Assembly (NCBI GenBank): GCA_963771505.1
Contig: CAVYTO010000002.1
Location: 1,249,850 to 1,313,849 of the forward strand
Direction of reading: 5' to 3'
DNA: 64,000 nucleotides
Source: JAJPHW01 sp963771505
GTDB lineage: Bacteria; Acidobacteriota; Terriglobia; Terriglobales; Acidobacteriaceae
The position numbers were made by a program, and so were the translations under genes. Below the pieces are notes generated by a model. That model was not told the origin of the DNA. It searched no databases and saw only the letters and a list, made by a program, of their open reading frames with translations. Shown here in pieces: positions 41,707 through 49,214 of the stretch; position 1 is the first letter of the stretch; every line of letters starts with the position of its first letter.

Positions 41707-41724
41707 AAACCTAATCAACACCAG

Positions 41725-41751
41725 TGTAATACTCAGTGGTATAGTATTACA
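41725..41751. promoter_or_regulatory. Perfect 9-9-9 palindromic operator/promoter of vapBC
   Basis: TGTAATACT (41725-41733) and AGTATTACA (41743-41751) are exact reverse complements with a 9-bp spacer. The sequence TATAGT (41740-41745), a 5/6 match to TATAAT, lies inside it and ends 6 nt before the TTG at 41752. A VapB dimer bound here would block its own promoter, as expected for autoregulation. Confidence 0.78.
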
Positions 41752-42015
41752 TTGATTGAAAGTGGGTACCTGATGCCATCCAAAAATCAGCTAGCGCAGG
41801 TTGTCAGCACTAAAGGGCAGGTTGTTATCCCTGTCGAACTGCGGGAAGAACTTGGCATCGAACCGGGAACTCAGATTTGCTTCGAGAAGTGTAAGGACGG
41901 TTTGTTGCTACGTCCGGTAACGAAGGCATTTATTCGCAGCCTGCGCGGATACTTCGGCGAAGGCCCGTCGCTGGGCGACGTCCGCGACGAAGAGCATCGC
42001 AAGGAACGTTTGTGA
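41752..42015 (+). CDS. vapB: VapB antitoxin, AbrB/MazE (SpoVT) fold
   Basis: An 80-87 residue antitoxin and autorepressor. The swapped-hairpin DNA-binding domain is VVSTKGQVVIPVELREELGIEPGTQICFEK (within residues 17-46). The C-terminal tail (SLRGYFGEGPSLGDVRDEEHRKERL) would wrap the toxin. Two starts are possible: TTG at 41752, 6 nt after the operator-embedded -10, which fits leaderless translation, or ATG at 41773 without a good Shine-Dalgarno. It overlaps vapC by 4 bp (GTGA). The pair sits between rseP and ispG. Confidence 0.9.
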   Translation: MIESGYLMPSKNQLAQVVSTKGQVVIPVELREELGIEPGTQICFEKCKDGLLLRPVTKAFIRSLRGYFGEGPSLGDVRDEEHRKERL

Positions 42016-42431
42016 AAAAGGCTGTCATTGACGCCAGCGCGCTGCTGCGACTGGTGGACAACGAAGCTGGCGCAGACCGTATGGAGAGCTACTTTGACCA
42101 AGCACGGTCTGGCACGATCCGCCTCAGCATGCCCGCCGTGAATTGGGGTGAGGTTGTGTACGTAATTCTGAAAGTCCGCGGTACAGAAGGGGCAGAGGCG
42201 CTGCTGCCCCGATTGAAGAGCCTCCCGTTTCGCATTGTGGAAATCACCGTGGAGGCGGCAGAGCAAGCGGCGCAATTCAAGCACGCTCATGGGGTGCATT
42301 ATGCCGATGCTTTTGCTGGATCTTTGGCTGCTAGCGAAGGCGCCACTCTGGTCACGGCAGACTACGACTTTCATTCCATCCCGTCCGCCAAACTGAACGT
42401 TGATATCCTTCCGCGAAAGGAGAGATGTTAG
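42012..42431 (+). CDS. vapC: VapC toxin, PIN-domain ribonuclease
   Basis: A 139-residue PIN-domain RNase. The acidic site is complete: D7 in AVIDASALL, E47 in VNWGEVVY, D99 in HYADAFAGSLA and D117 in LVTADYDF. VapC toxins cleave specific RNAs, often tRNA, when VapB is degraded; the target here is unknown. It begins with GTG at 42012, overlapping vapB. All catalytic acids are present and the frame is intact, so the system appears functional. ispG starts 24 bp after its stop. Confidence 0.92.
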   Translation: MKKAVIDASALLRLVDNEAGADRMESYFDQARSGTIRLSMPAVNWGEVVYVILKVRGTEGAEALLPRLKSLPFRIVEITVEAAEQAAQFKHAHGVHYADAFAGSLAASEGATLVTADYDFHSIPSAKLNVDILPRKERC

Positions 42432-42455
42432 ATTGCTGCTAAAATAGAGCTTCCC

Positions 42456-43691
42456 ATGGCAACGATCCAGCGCAGAAAATCGGTCACTTGCTCGATCAAC
42501 GGCGTCCGCGTCGGTTCGGGTGCACCGGTGGTGGTGCAGTCCATGACCAACACCGACACTGCGGATATTGCCGGAACTGTAAAGCAAGTGCTTGCGCTCG
42601 CCCGAGCCGGTTCCGAGTTAGTGCGAGTTACCGTGAACAACGAGGCCGCGGCGGCCGCGGTCGCCCCCATCGTTGAGCAACTTGCCTCGCAGAATATTCA
42701 CGTTCCAATCATCGGCGACTTCCATTACAACGGACATCTTCTGCTCAGGAAATTCCCGGACTGCGCCCGCGCGTTGGCGAAGTACCGCATCAATCCCGGC
42801 AACGTCAGTGTGGGACGAAAAAACGACGACAATTTCCGCATCATGATCGAAGTCGCGGTCGAGAACCAGAAGCCTGTCCGCATCGGCGTGAACTGGGGAT
42901 CTCTCGATCAAGCCTTGCTCACCCGCATGATGGATGAAAACTCGCGCTTGGCCGAACCGAAAGACGCCCGCGATGTGACGATGGAAGCCATGGTCGTGAG
43001 CGCGCTTCGCTCCGCTGAATTGGCGGAAAAATACGGACTTCGGCACGACCAGATCATTCTCAGCGCGAAAGTCAGCGGAGTGCAGGACCTGATCGACGTT
43101 TACCGCGCGCTTGCTTCGCGTTGCGACTACCCGCTCCATCTTGGACTCACCGAAGCCGGCATGGGCGCGAAGGGTGTTGTTGCTTCCAGCGCGGCTCTTG
43201 GCGTACTGCTTCAAGAAGGCATTGGAGATACTATCCGCGTTTCGCTTACCCCTGCCCCCGGCGGCGACCGTTCGGAGGAAGTTCGGGTCGGGCAGCAGAT
43301 TTTGCAGTCACTGCAAATTCGCAGCTTTACGCCGCAAGTCACCGCTTGCCCCGGTTGCGGACGCACCACCAGCACTTTCTTTCAGGAAATGGCCGAACAG
43401 ATTCAAACCTATCTTCGTGAACAGATGCCAACCTGGAAAGAGCGCTACATGGGCGTCGAGGAAATGAAAGTCGCCGTCATGGGATGTGTGGTGAACGGCC
43501 CCGGCGAGTCGAAACACGCTAGCCTCGGCATCTCATTGCCGGGTACCTTCGAAGAGCCGAAAGCCCCGGTCTTCGTTGACGGACGCCTGTTTACGACGTT
43601 GAAGGGCGACCGCATCGTAGCCGAGTTCATCGGCATTCTCGACGAATACGTCGAATCCCATTACGCCGCCAAGGAAGCTGTTCCGGTTTAA
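42456..43691 (+). CDS. ispG: 4-hydroxy-3-methylbut-2-enyl diphosphate synthase (IspG/GcpE)
   Basis: A 411-residue MEP-pathway enzyme that reduces MEcPP to HMBPP. The [4Fe-4S] ligands are C298 and C301 (TACPGCGRTTSTF) and C344 (VMGCVVNGPGE) with E351. The TIM-barrel head is typical (VGSGAPVVVQSMTNTDTADI, PIIGDFHYNG). The short form lacks the extra insert domain of some lineages. TAAAAT (42440-42445) ends 10 nt before the ATG, so it may have its own promoter instead of relying on vapBC read-through. Ends 7 bp from the convergent CAP gene. Confidence 0.96.
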   Translation: MATIQRRKSVTCSINGVRVGSGAPVVVQSMTNTDTADIAGTVKQVLALARAGSELVRVTVNNEAAAAAVAPIVEQLASQNIHVPIIGDFHYNGHLLLRKFPDCARALAKYRINPGNVSVGRKNDDNFRIMIEVAVENQKPVRIGVNWGSLDQALLTRMMDENSRLAEPKDARDVTMEAMVVSALRSAELAEKYGLRHDQIILSAKVSGVQDLIDVYRALASRCDYPLHLGLTEAGMGAKGVVASSAALGVLLQEGIGDTIRVSLTPAPGGDRSEEVRVGQQILQSLQIRSFTPQVTACPGCGRTTSTFFQEMAEQIQTYLREQMPTWKERYMGVEEMKVAVMGCVVNGPGESKHASLGISLPGTFEEPKAPVFVDGRLFTTLKGDRIVAEFIGILDEYVESHYAAKEAVPV

Positions 43692-43698
43692 CCTCGCG

Positions 43699-44529
43699 CT
43701 AATTCATAAATAGCGCCACCCAGTAGGTTCCGCCCGGGTAAGTCGCCGTCTGGGAGTAGCACGTTCCGACCGTTGCCGTCTTGACCGCAGAATTCCCCAC
43801 AGCCGTTCCTACCCCGGATGGAAGTTCAGCAGGGTCGCTCGTGGTGTAGCGAATCAAATATCCTGAGTGAGGCGTCGGGAGTTTGACCGAATCCGCCGTG
43901 GCCATCGCGCACGCCGCGAGGTGCGCGTCGGAACCGTCCGCAGAAGCAAACGGCGGCAATCCCGAAGTTTGTCGGAAACGGTTCACAGCTGCCAGAACCA
44001 AGTGTGCACTTTCCGACGCGGCGCGAGTTTCCGAGCCTTTGGCGAAGTCCTGTGTAACGTAGAGCATGCTTCCCGAACGCACCACGCCGATTCCGGCGAG
44101 ATTGAAATCCGCATCGAGCAGGTTTGCGCGGTGATGCGGCGACCCCATGAAGCCACGATGTGAATCATCCGCACTGGGAGCAAAGCCTACGTTCTCACCC
44201 TCCGCGCTCAACTCGAGCGTGCTCACGCGCGCCAGACGCTGCGGCAGGGCTGGCTCGCCGGGAAGGTCGTGCGACAAGTGTCCCTGTGACGCCATCAACT
44301 CCGAGTGTTGACGCGCAGCTGCTCGAAGCGTGGGATCGAACTTTAACTGCGGCAACCCGGCCTGGGCGCGAGCCTGGTTCGCAAGATCAAGCATGCGTTG
44401 CTCTGCGGCGTCATCCGGTGACTGCGCGCATGCCGAAGCGCAGGCTAGAAGAAGCGCCGCAAAACCCGGTAAACTCCGTACAAACCGGGCGTCAAACCTA
44501 CACTTCCATCTGCCATTTGAGGCTCGCAT
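43699..44529 (-). CDS. Secreted CAP (SCP-like) domain protein
   Basis: A 276-residue exported protein. A signal region (FVRSLPGFAALLLACASACAQ) precedes a CAP/SCP domain: MLDLANQARAQAGLPQLKFDPTLRAAARQHSELMASQGHLSHD, GENVGFA, HHRANLLDADFNLAGIGVVRSGSMLYVTQDF. The His and Glu residues of the CAP cleft are kept. A C-terminal region of about 100 residues is unlike the CAP core and unassigned. Bacterial CAP proteins are secreted with mostly unknown roles. The ATG at 44529 is used; an in-frame TTG at 44562, with TATTCT 8 nt upstream, is an alternative. Confidence 0.85.
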   Translation of the reverse strand: MRASNGRWKCRFDARFVRSLPGFAALLLACASACAQSPDDAAEQRMLDLANQARAQAGLPQLKFDPTLRAAARQHSELMASQGHLSHDLPGEPALPQRLARVSTLELSAEGENVGFAPSADDSHRGFMGSPHHRANLLDADFNLAGIGVVRSGSMLYVTQDFAKGSETRAASESAHLVLAAVNRFRQTSGLPPFASADGSDAHLAACAMATADSVKLPTPHSGYLIRYTTSDPAELPSGVGTAVGNSAVKTATVGTCYSQTATYPGGTYWVALFMN

Positions 44530-44606
44530 CGTGACTCGCAGTGGTAATCCTCGCCGCTGCAAGTTTGCGTAGAATAGGCTCTAGGCGCGGGAGATACACG
44601 ATCACG

Positions 44607-45941
44607 ATGGGCACATTCTGGGTATTACTTTTAGCGGCTTCGAACCTGGTCCTAGTGGCCATGGTCGTGCAGTTACTGCGCCGGACGGGCAGTTCCGGGG
44701 GGCAAGCCGATGGGCTCGGCCGCCTCGCCGCACAAAACGAATCCCTGAATCACACGCTCACGGCGAAATTCGCATCGGCGACAGGCGACATGGCAGCGAG
44801 GCTCGAACAGACTAAGGGAGACCTGCGCCAGCAAGTCGCAGACCGCTTGGTGGAAGGCTTCTCTGGCATTCGCAGTGCAGTCGACCTGCAAATGCAAACC
44901 GGACGTAAAGAGCAGTCCGAGGGTCTCGCGCAAGCGCGAGCGGAGCTCACCGGTTCTCTCGCCTTGACGACCGCGCAGTTGAAGTCCGAATTCGACGGCA
45001 TGAACGCGAAGACGGCCCAGAGTTTGGAGAGCATCCGCGACCGGGTGGACGCGCGCTTGATGGCAATCACCGATCAAGTCCAAGTGAAGCTCGATCAAAA
45101 TATCAAAGAAGGGTTCGCGCAGTTCGAAAAAGTCCAGCAGCATCTGAAAGCCGCGGAAGAACAGTTGCGGGAGGTCGGCGCGCTGGGTCACTCCATCAAC
45201 GACCTCAACAATTTGCTCAAGCTTCCGCACCTGCGAGGAAAGTTCGGCGAGGCCAGTCTGGAGCGCCTGCTAGCGGACTTCTTACCCGCGCACATGTTCG
45301 AAATCCAGGCGCAGTTGCCGGAAGGCGGCGGACGTGCCGACGCACTGATTCAGTTTCCCGATCGCAGGCTCCCGATCGACGCGAAATTTCCGCGCGAACA
45401 AGTACTAGCCTTATTCGAGAGCAACGTCGAGTCAGAGATTGAAGACGCGCGCCGGGAATTCGTTCGCGTGATGAAGGCCGAAGCCAGACGGATCAAGGCT
45501 TACATTCAGCCCGAGAACGGGACTACGGAAATCGCATTGATGTATTTGCCGAGCGAAACGCTTTACATGGAAACGGTGCGCAATCGTGACCTGGCAGATT
45601 GGCTAAATCAACTGCACGTGTTCCCAGTGTCTCCGAATACTCTGCTGATGACTCTGCAAACCATCTCCCTCGTCCACAAGTGGTATGAAGTTGCGAGCCG
45701 GTTCGAAAAGAGCCGACAGGAATTAGGCAAAGCGCAGAAATCTTTCGACTATTTCCAGAACCAGTTCGACAACGTAGGCAAGAGCTTGAACAAAGCTCAG
45801 GAGGCTTTTGATACCGCGCAGAAACACCTCAAAACTTACCGAGGCAAAGTTACGGCCTTGAGCGGGCAAGAGCAGTTAGAACTCGACACAGCAAAAGCCG
45901 AGCAGGAGGACCTTCCTCTGCTCGGCAAAGCCAGCGCTTAG
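44607..45941 (+). CDS. rmuC: DNA recombination protein RmuC
   Basis: A 444-residue RmuC-family protein. An N-terminal membrane helix (FWVLLLAASNLVLVAMVVQLL) is followed by a long coiled coil to about residue 190 and the RmuC nuclease-like core: LPHLRGKFGEASLERLLADFLP, GGGRADALIQFPDRRLPIDAKFPREQ, and TALMYLPSE-type IALMYLPSETLYMETVRN. The core belongs to the PD-(D/E)XK superfamily. RmuC limits DNA inversions and has a reported link to genome integrity; its precise role is not settled. Diverges from the CAP gene. Confidence 0.93.
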   Translation: MGTFWVLLLAASNLVLVAMVVQLLRRTGSSGGQADGLGRLAAQNESLNHTLTAKFASATGDMAARLEQTKGDLRQQVADRLVEGFSGIRSAVDLQMQTGRKEQSEGLAQARAELTGSLALTTAQLKSEFDGMNAKTAQSLESIRDRVDARLMAITDQVQVKLDQNIKEGFAQFEKVQQHLKAAEEQLREVGALGHSINDLNNLLKLPHLRGKFGEASLERLLADFLPAHMFEIQAQLPEGGGRADALIQFPDRRLPIDAKFPREQVLALFESNVESEIEDARREFVRVMKAEARRIKAYIQPENGTTEIALMYLPSETLYMETVRNRDLADWLNQLHVFPVSPNTLLMTLQTISLVHKWYEVASRFEKSRQELGKAQKSFDYFQNQFDNVGKSLNKAQEAFDTAQKHLKTYRGKVTALSGQEQLELDTAKAEQEDLPLLGKASA

Positions 45942-45952
45942 ACTTGGCGCAA

Positions 45953-46408
45953 TTACGGTTTGGTCATCGTGAAGTTACCCGAACCGGTGCATCCAGTGCC
46001 GCCGGTGAGGGTCCACGTTCCGGTGATCGTGTTGTTAGTCACCGCCCCCTGCAATACCAGTTGATTGCCGACGGGCGTTCCTGAGGTCAGCGTCATGCCA
46101 TAACTGCCGGTGACGTTTCCGTTGAAATTACCCGACAATGAAAACGAACCTGTCGCCGTCGTGCCCGACACGAAGCACGGGGACGATGAACTAAAGTTCA
46201 AGTTGGTAACGGTCACTGAAGACCCGCTCGCAACCTGACTTAAAGACGTCGTGAACGAGAATGCCGGGCTGCCGTCGGGATTAGTTAGAGTCGCAGTCCA
46301 GTTGCCGTTCACGTTGCCAGAATTGCTCGAAGAATTGCTGCCGCCGCAAGCGCCAAGCACTAACGTCATTCCTACTGCTATTACGAATGCCAACCATGTT
46401 TGTTTCAT
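45953..46408 (-). CDS. Small exported lipoprotein
   Basis: A 151-residue lipoprotein of unknown function. The signal peptide ends in a lipobox LGAC (lipidated C21), followed by a Gly/Ser/Asn linker. The body is a Thr/Gly/Ser-rich beta-sandwich-like stretch (NGNWTATLTNPDGSPAFSF ... NNTITGTWTLTGGTGCTGSGNFTMTK), typical of small acidobacterial surface lipoproteins. Two cysteines besides the lipidated one may form a disulfide. A Shine-Dalgarno (GGAGGGAG) lies upstream of the ATG. Convergent with rmuC. Confidence 0.8.
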   Translation of the reverse strand: MKQTWLAFVIAVGMTLVLGACGGSNSSSNSGNVNGNWTATLTNPDGSPAFSFTTSLSQVASGSSVTVTNLNFSSSSPCFVSGTTATGSFSLSGNFNGNVTGSYGMTLTSGTPVGNQLVLQGAVTNNTITGTWTLTGGTGCTGSGNFTMTKP

Positions 46409-46502
46409 ATCAGGGCTCCCTCCACATAAGTGGGCCTACTTGAGAACACCAAATGACCAAAAAAGTTGCCAAGAAATGTTCAATTTGCGGTTTAACCGAT
46501 AG

Positions 46503-46895
46503 CTACTTTTTTCTAGACGAGGCCATGGGAACCGGACGCCGCAGCGGGACGATTGCCCCTCGCGCAGGGTCGGCTGCGGCGCTCGCTCGGGAAAGCACTT
46601 CTTCCTGGATGTATTTCACGAAGTCCTGAATCTGGCGTTGCATCTCTTCCATTCGCTCGCGCATTTGCAGAATGATGGCCATCCCGCTAATGTTCACGCC
46701 TAAATCTCGCGCCAACGACAAAATAAATTCGAGACGCAACAAATCCTCGTCGGTATAAAGGCGAGTGTTCCCTTCGGTGCGCGAGGGCTTGAGCAGTCCC
46801 TCGCGCTCGTACAGACGAAGGGTCTGCGGATGGATTCCATACATCTCCGCTACTGCGGAAATCATGTAGGCGCCCTTGGATTTTCGCTTAGTCAT
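46503..46895 (-). CDS. HspR-like MerR-family regulator
   Basis: A 130-residue MerR-type repressor most like HspR. The winged helix is YMISAVAEMYGIHPQTLRLYEREGLLKPSRTEGNTRLYTDEDLLRLEFI, followed by DLGVNISGMAIILQMRERMEEMQRQIQDF, a dimer coiled coil. HspR binds HAIR repeats in front of dnaK/clpB operons. No HAIR inverted repeat (CTTGAGT-N7-ACTCAAG) was seen in this window. I chose the ATG at 46895 because the frame before it is not HspR-like. Diverges from the PA2169-family gene. Confidence 0.85.
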   Translation of the reverse strand: MTKRKSKGAYMISAVAEMYGIHPQTLRLYEREGLLKPSRTEGNTRLYTDEDLLRLEFILSLARDLGVNISGMAIILQMRERMEEMQRQIQDFVKYIQEEVLSRASAAADPARGAIVPLRRPVPMASSRKK

Positions 46896-47048
46896 TACAT
46901 TCACATGACGGGTGATAATTTGACTTGCAATCACTGCATGTCGAATACCCATCTTAATGCACTTTTGATTGCTGCCGGTTGTGTTCGATGAGTCATCATT
47001 TCATCCAACCACTCCTGCCGAATTGCATCAGATGAGACGGAGGAAATC

Positions 47049-47498
47049 ATGGAAAATAATAATAAAACTTTAGAAGTGGTTGAGAAGTTGATAGAGACTT
47101 GTAAAGATGGCGAAAATGGCTACCGGGATGCCGCCGAGCACGTCAAACGCGCTGACCTGAAGACGTTCTTCTTGAACCAAAGTCTCGAACGCTCGAAGTT
47201 TGCCGGCGAACTGCAAGCTGAATTGCCTCACCTCGGCGAGCATGGAAAGAAAGATTCAGGTTCAACTTCAGCTGCGATTCATCGTGCTTGGATCGACACC
47301 AAAGTAGCTTTGGGAGGCGGAGACAAGACCATTCTTGAGTCCGTGGAGCAAGGCGAGGACAATGCTAAGAAGAACTACAAAGAAGCTCTGACGACTCATC
47401 TTCCCAGGAACGTTGCGGAAATCGTGCAGCGCCAGGCTGCAAGCGTGCAGACGGCTCACGACAAAGTCCGGACCATGCGCGACGCCGAAGCGGCGTAA
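47049..47498 (+). CDS. PA2169-family four-helix-bundle protein (DUF2383)
   Basis: A 149-residue soluble helical protein of the ferritin-like DUF2383/PA2169 family. The family match runs the full length: VVEKLIETCKDGENGYRDAAEHVKRADLKTFFLNQSLERSKFAGELQAELPHLGEHG, AIHRAWIDTKVALGGGDKTILESVEQGEDNAKKNYKEALTTHLP, and QRQAASVQTAHDKVRTM. These proteins appear in stress conditions; their biochemical role is unknown. GGAGG precedes the ATG. It is divergent from the HspR-like regulator and followed by a strong terminator. Confidence 0.9.
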   Translation: MENNNKTLEVVEKLIETCKDGENGYRDAAEHVKRADLKTFFLNQSLERSKFAGELQAELPHLGEHGKKDSGSTSAAIHRAWIDTKVALGGGDKTILESVEQGEDNAKKNYKEALTTHLPRNVAEIVQRQAASVQTAHDKVRTMRDAEAA

Positions 47499-47520
47499 CC
47501 AGGTCTACACAAAAAAAGCG

Positions 47521-47547
47521 AAGGCCGGGACTGAATCCCGGCCTTTT
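47521..47547. terminator. Bidirectional terminator
   Basis: AAGGCCGGGA (47521-47530), 5-nt loop CTGAA, TCCCGGCCTT (47536-47545), then TT. A run of A residues at 47511-47517 gives a T run on the minus strand. It lies between the stop codons of the PA2169-family gene and the permease gene. Confidence 0.9.
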
Positions 47548-47563
47548 CTCGTTGTACAAATGA

Positions 47564-48973
47564 CTAGACCGCTGGCGACGCCTCTTCTTGAGGAAGAGTC
47601 CAACCCTCCGGCTTTACGGCATGGTTGATGAAGTACGCAACCACTCCGGCCCCGATCAGGATCATGCCGAAAGCAAGCGCACTCATCCCCCATACTTGCT
47701 CAGTTTCGCTGCGAAAAATCGAAAAGCCTAGCAGCAAGATCGGAGCCACACCGACCGCGACGGCGCCAAACAGCCCGCCCGGAACGCGGAATGGCCGCGG
47801 AAGGTCAGGCTCTCGGAATCGAAGCACGGCTAGCGCGACGAATTCCAGTCCGAGACTGAATCCATAGAGCAGGATGTCAATCGTGACTAGGCGTTCGAAG
47901 CCCAACCCCAGGCACATCGCCCATCCGATCGCCAACGCGACAATGGCAACCCACGGCGCTTTGGTCTTCGGTTGCAACTTGGCGAACACCCGAGGCAACA
48001 TTCCGTCTTGCGCCATGGCCAGCGGAAGCCGCGAATAGCTCATCACCAGTGCGTTGAACATCCCAAACGCGCTGATCATGCCACCAGCAACCAGCGCGAT
48101 TCGCAACCCGGGGCCGCCGAGAAGCCCTGCGATCTCGGCCCAGGAACCGGTTTCCCAGGCGCTCGGGGCGAGACCGGTCATCCACAAAGCGGCGACCGGC
48201 AAAATATAGCTGGCGGCTACAATCGCGACCGCGACCAGCATCGCACGCGGATAGGTCCTCTGCGGGCGCTCGACTTCCGTGGCAATCGTCGAGGCATTGT
48301 CCCATCCCATGTAATTCCACATCGCGATGAGAAGGCCACCGATCATGTCGACTTTAGATGTGGTAGGTGTGGTCACCGCATGCAGCAGCGCGCCGTACTT
48401 AAGCGGAGCGAGAAAAAGCATGAGGGCAAACGGCGATGACAGCGCAAAGAACAGCCACAACGAAGTGGTCGAGACCACCTTCACTCCGGCGATGTTCAAC
48501 AGCGCGCAAGCCGTGACCACCGCAAGCCCTACGATGACGCCGCGATGCCCGACGCTGAACCAGGGAAACAGGCGCGTCAGATATACGACAAAGAGAGTGG
48601 GGTAAATGGCCATGTCAAACACCGATGCGATGAGCGATAGCCAGGCCTCTTGAAATCCCCAAAAATTGCCCATCGAGCGGCGGACCCACGCATAGTAGCC
48701 GCCCTCTTTCGGCAGAGCACTCGAAAGTTCTCCGATCATGAAAGCGGTGGGAAGGCTCCAAAGAATTGGCGTCAGCAGCAAAATTAGAATTGCGCGCCCG
48801 TAGCCCGCGCCGTGCACGATGTCTTCTGTGCCGTAGGTTCCACCGGAGACCATAAAAAAGGTCGCCGCGACTAAAGGCCACAGTGTGAGTCGAACCGATT
48901 TTTTCCGGTTGGGGATTTTTGCGAGCGGCGGATTGCGCTCAGGCAGGGTGCGTGACAGGCTTGCGGTGGCCAA
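47564..48973 (-). CDS. APC-superfamily amino-acid permease
   Basis: A 469-residue inner-membrane transporter with about 12 helices. It opens RLTLWPLVAATFFMVSGGTYGTEDIVHGAGYG, where the GG-x-G bend of helix 1 is the substrate and ion site of APC permeases, then SALPKEGGYYAWVRRSMGNFWGFQEAWLSL and VAMWNYMGWDNASTIATEV-like segments. Substrate is likely an amino acid or polyamine but cannot be set. The start is TTG at 48973; AGGAGG lies about 13 nt upstream, more than usual, so the true start may differ. No regulatory gene is adjacent. Confidence 0.9.
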   Translation of the reverse strand: MATASLSRTLPERNPPLAKIPNRKKSVRLTLWPLVAATFFMVSGGTYGTEDIVHGAGYGRAILILLLTPILWSLPTAFMIGELSSALPKEGGYYAWVRRSMGNFWGFQEAWLSLIASVFDMAIYPTLFVVYLTRLFPWFSVGHRGVIVGLAVVTACALLNIAGVKVVSTTSLWLFFALSSPFALMLFLAPLKYGALLHAVTTPTTSKVDMIGGLLIAMWNYMGWDNASTIATEVERPQRTYPRAMLVAVAIVAASYILPVAALWMTGLAPSAWETGSWAEIAGLLGGPGLRIALVAGGMISAFGMFNALVMSYSRLPLAMAQDGMLPRVFAKLQPKTKAPWVAIVALAIGWAMCLGLGFERLVTIDILLYGFSLGLEFVALAVLRFREPDLPRPFRVPGGLFGAVAVGVAPILLLGFSIFRSETEQVWGMSALAFGMILIGAGVVAYFINHAVKPEGWTLPQEEASPAV

Positions 48974-49214
48974 TTTCTATGTGTTCCTCCTCAAGCGACT
49001 CACTCTCGCCACCTCGTCTCCCTTGAATATCAACGTCTCGAGGTTCCCGGCTAAATGCGATTTCCGGACATTTCGGCTGAGTTAGTTCGCACCATTGAGA
49101 TTACGGGAAAATGCCGGAGATGCAAGAACATTTTTAAGGTAGCCGCTCTCCGGTTCGGTTACGGAAGGAATACACCGATCACTTGATGATCGACGATAAA
49201 TCTGCCCGCCGGAA

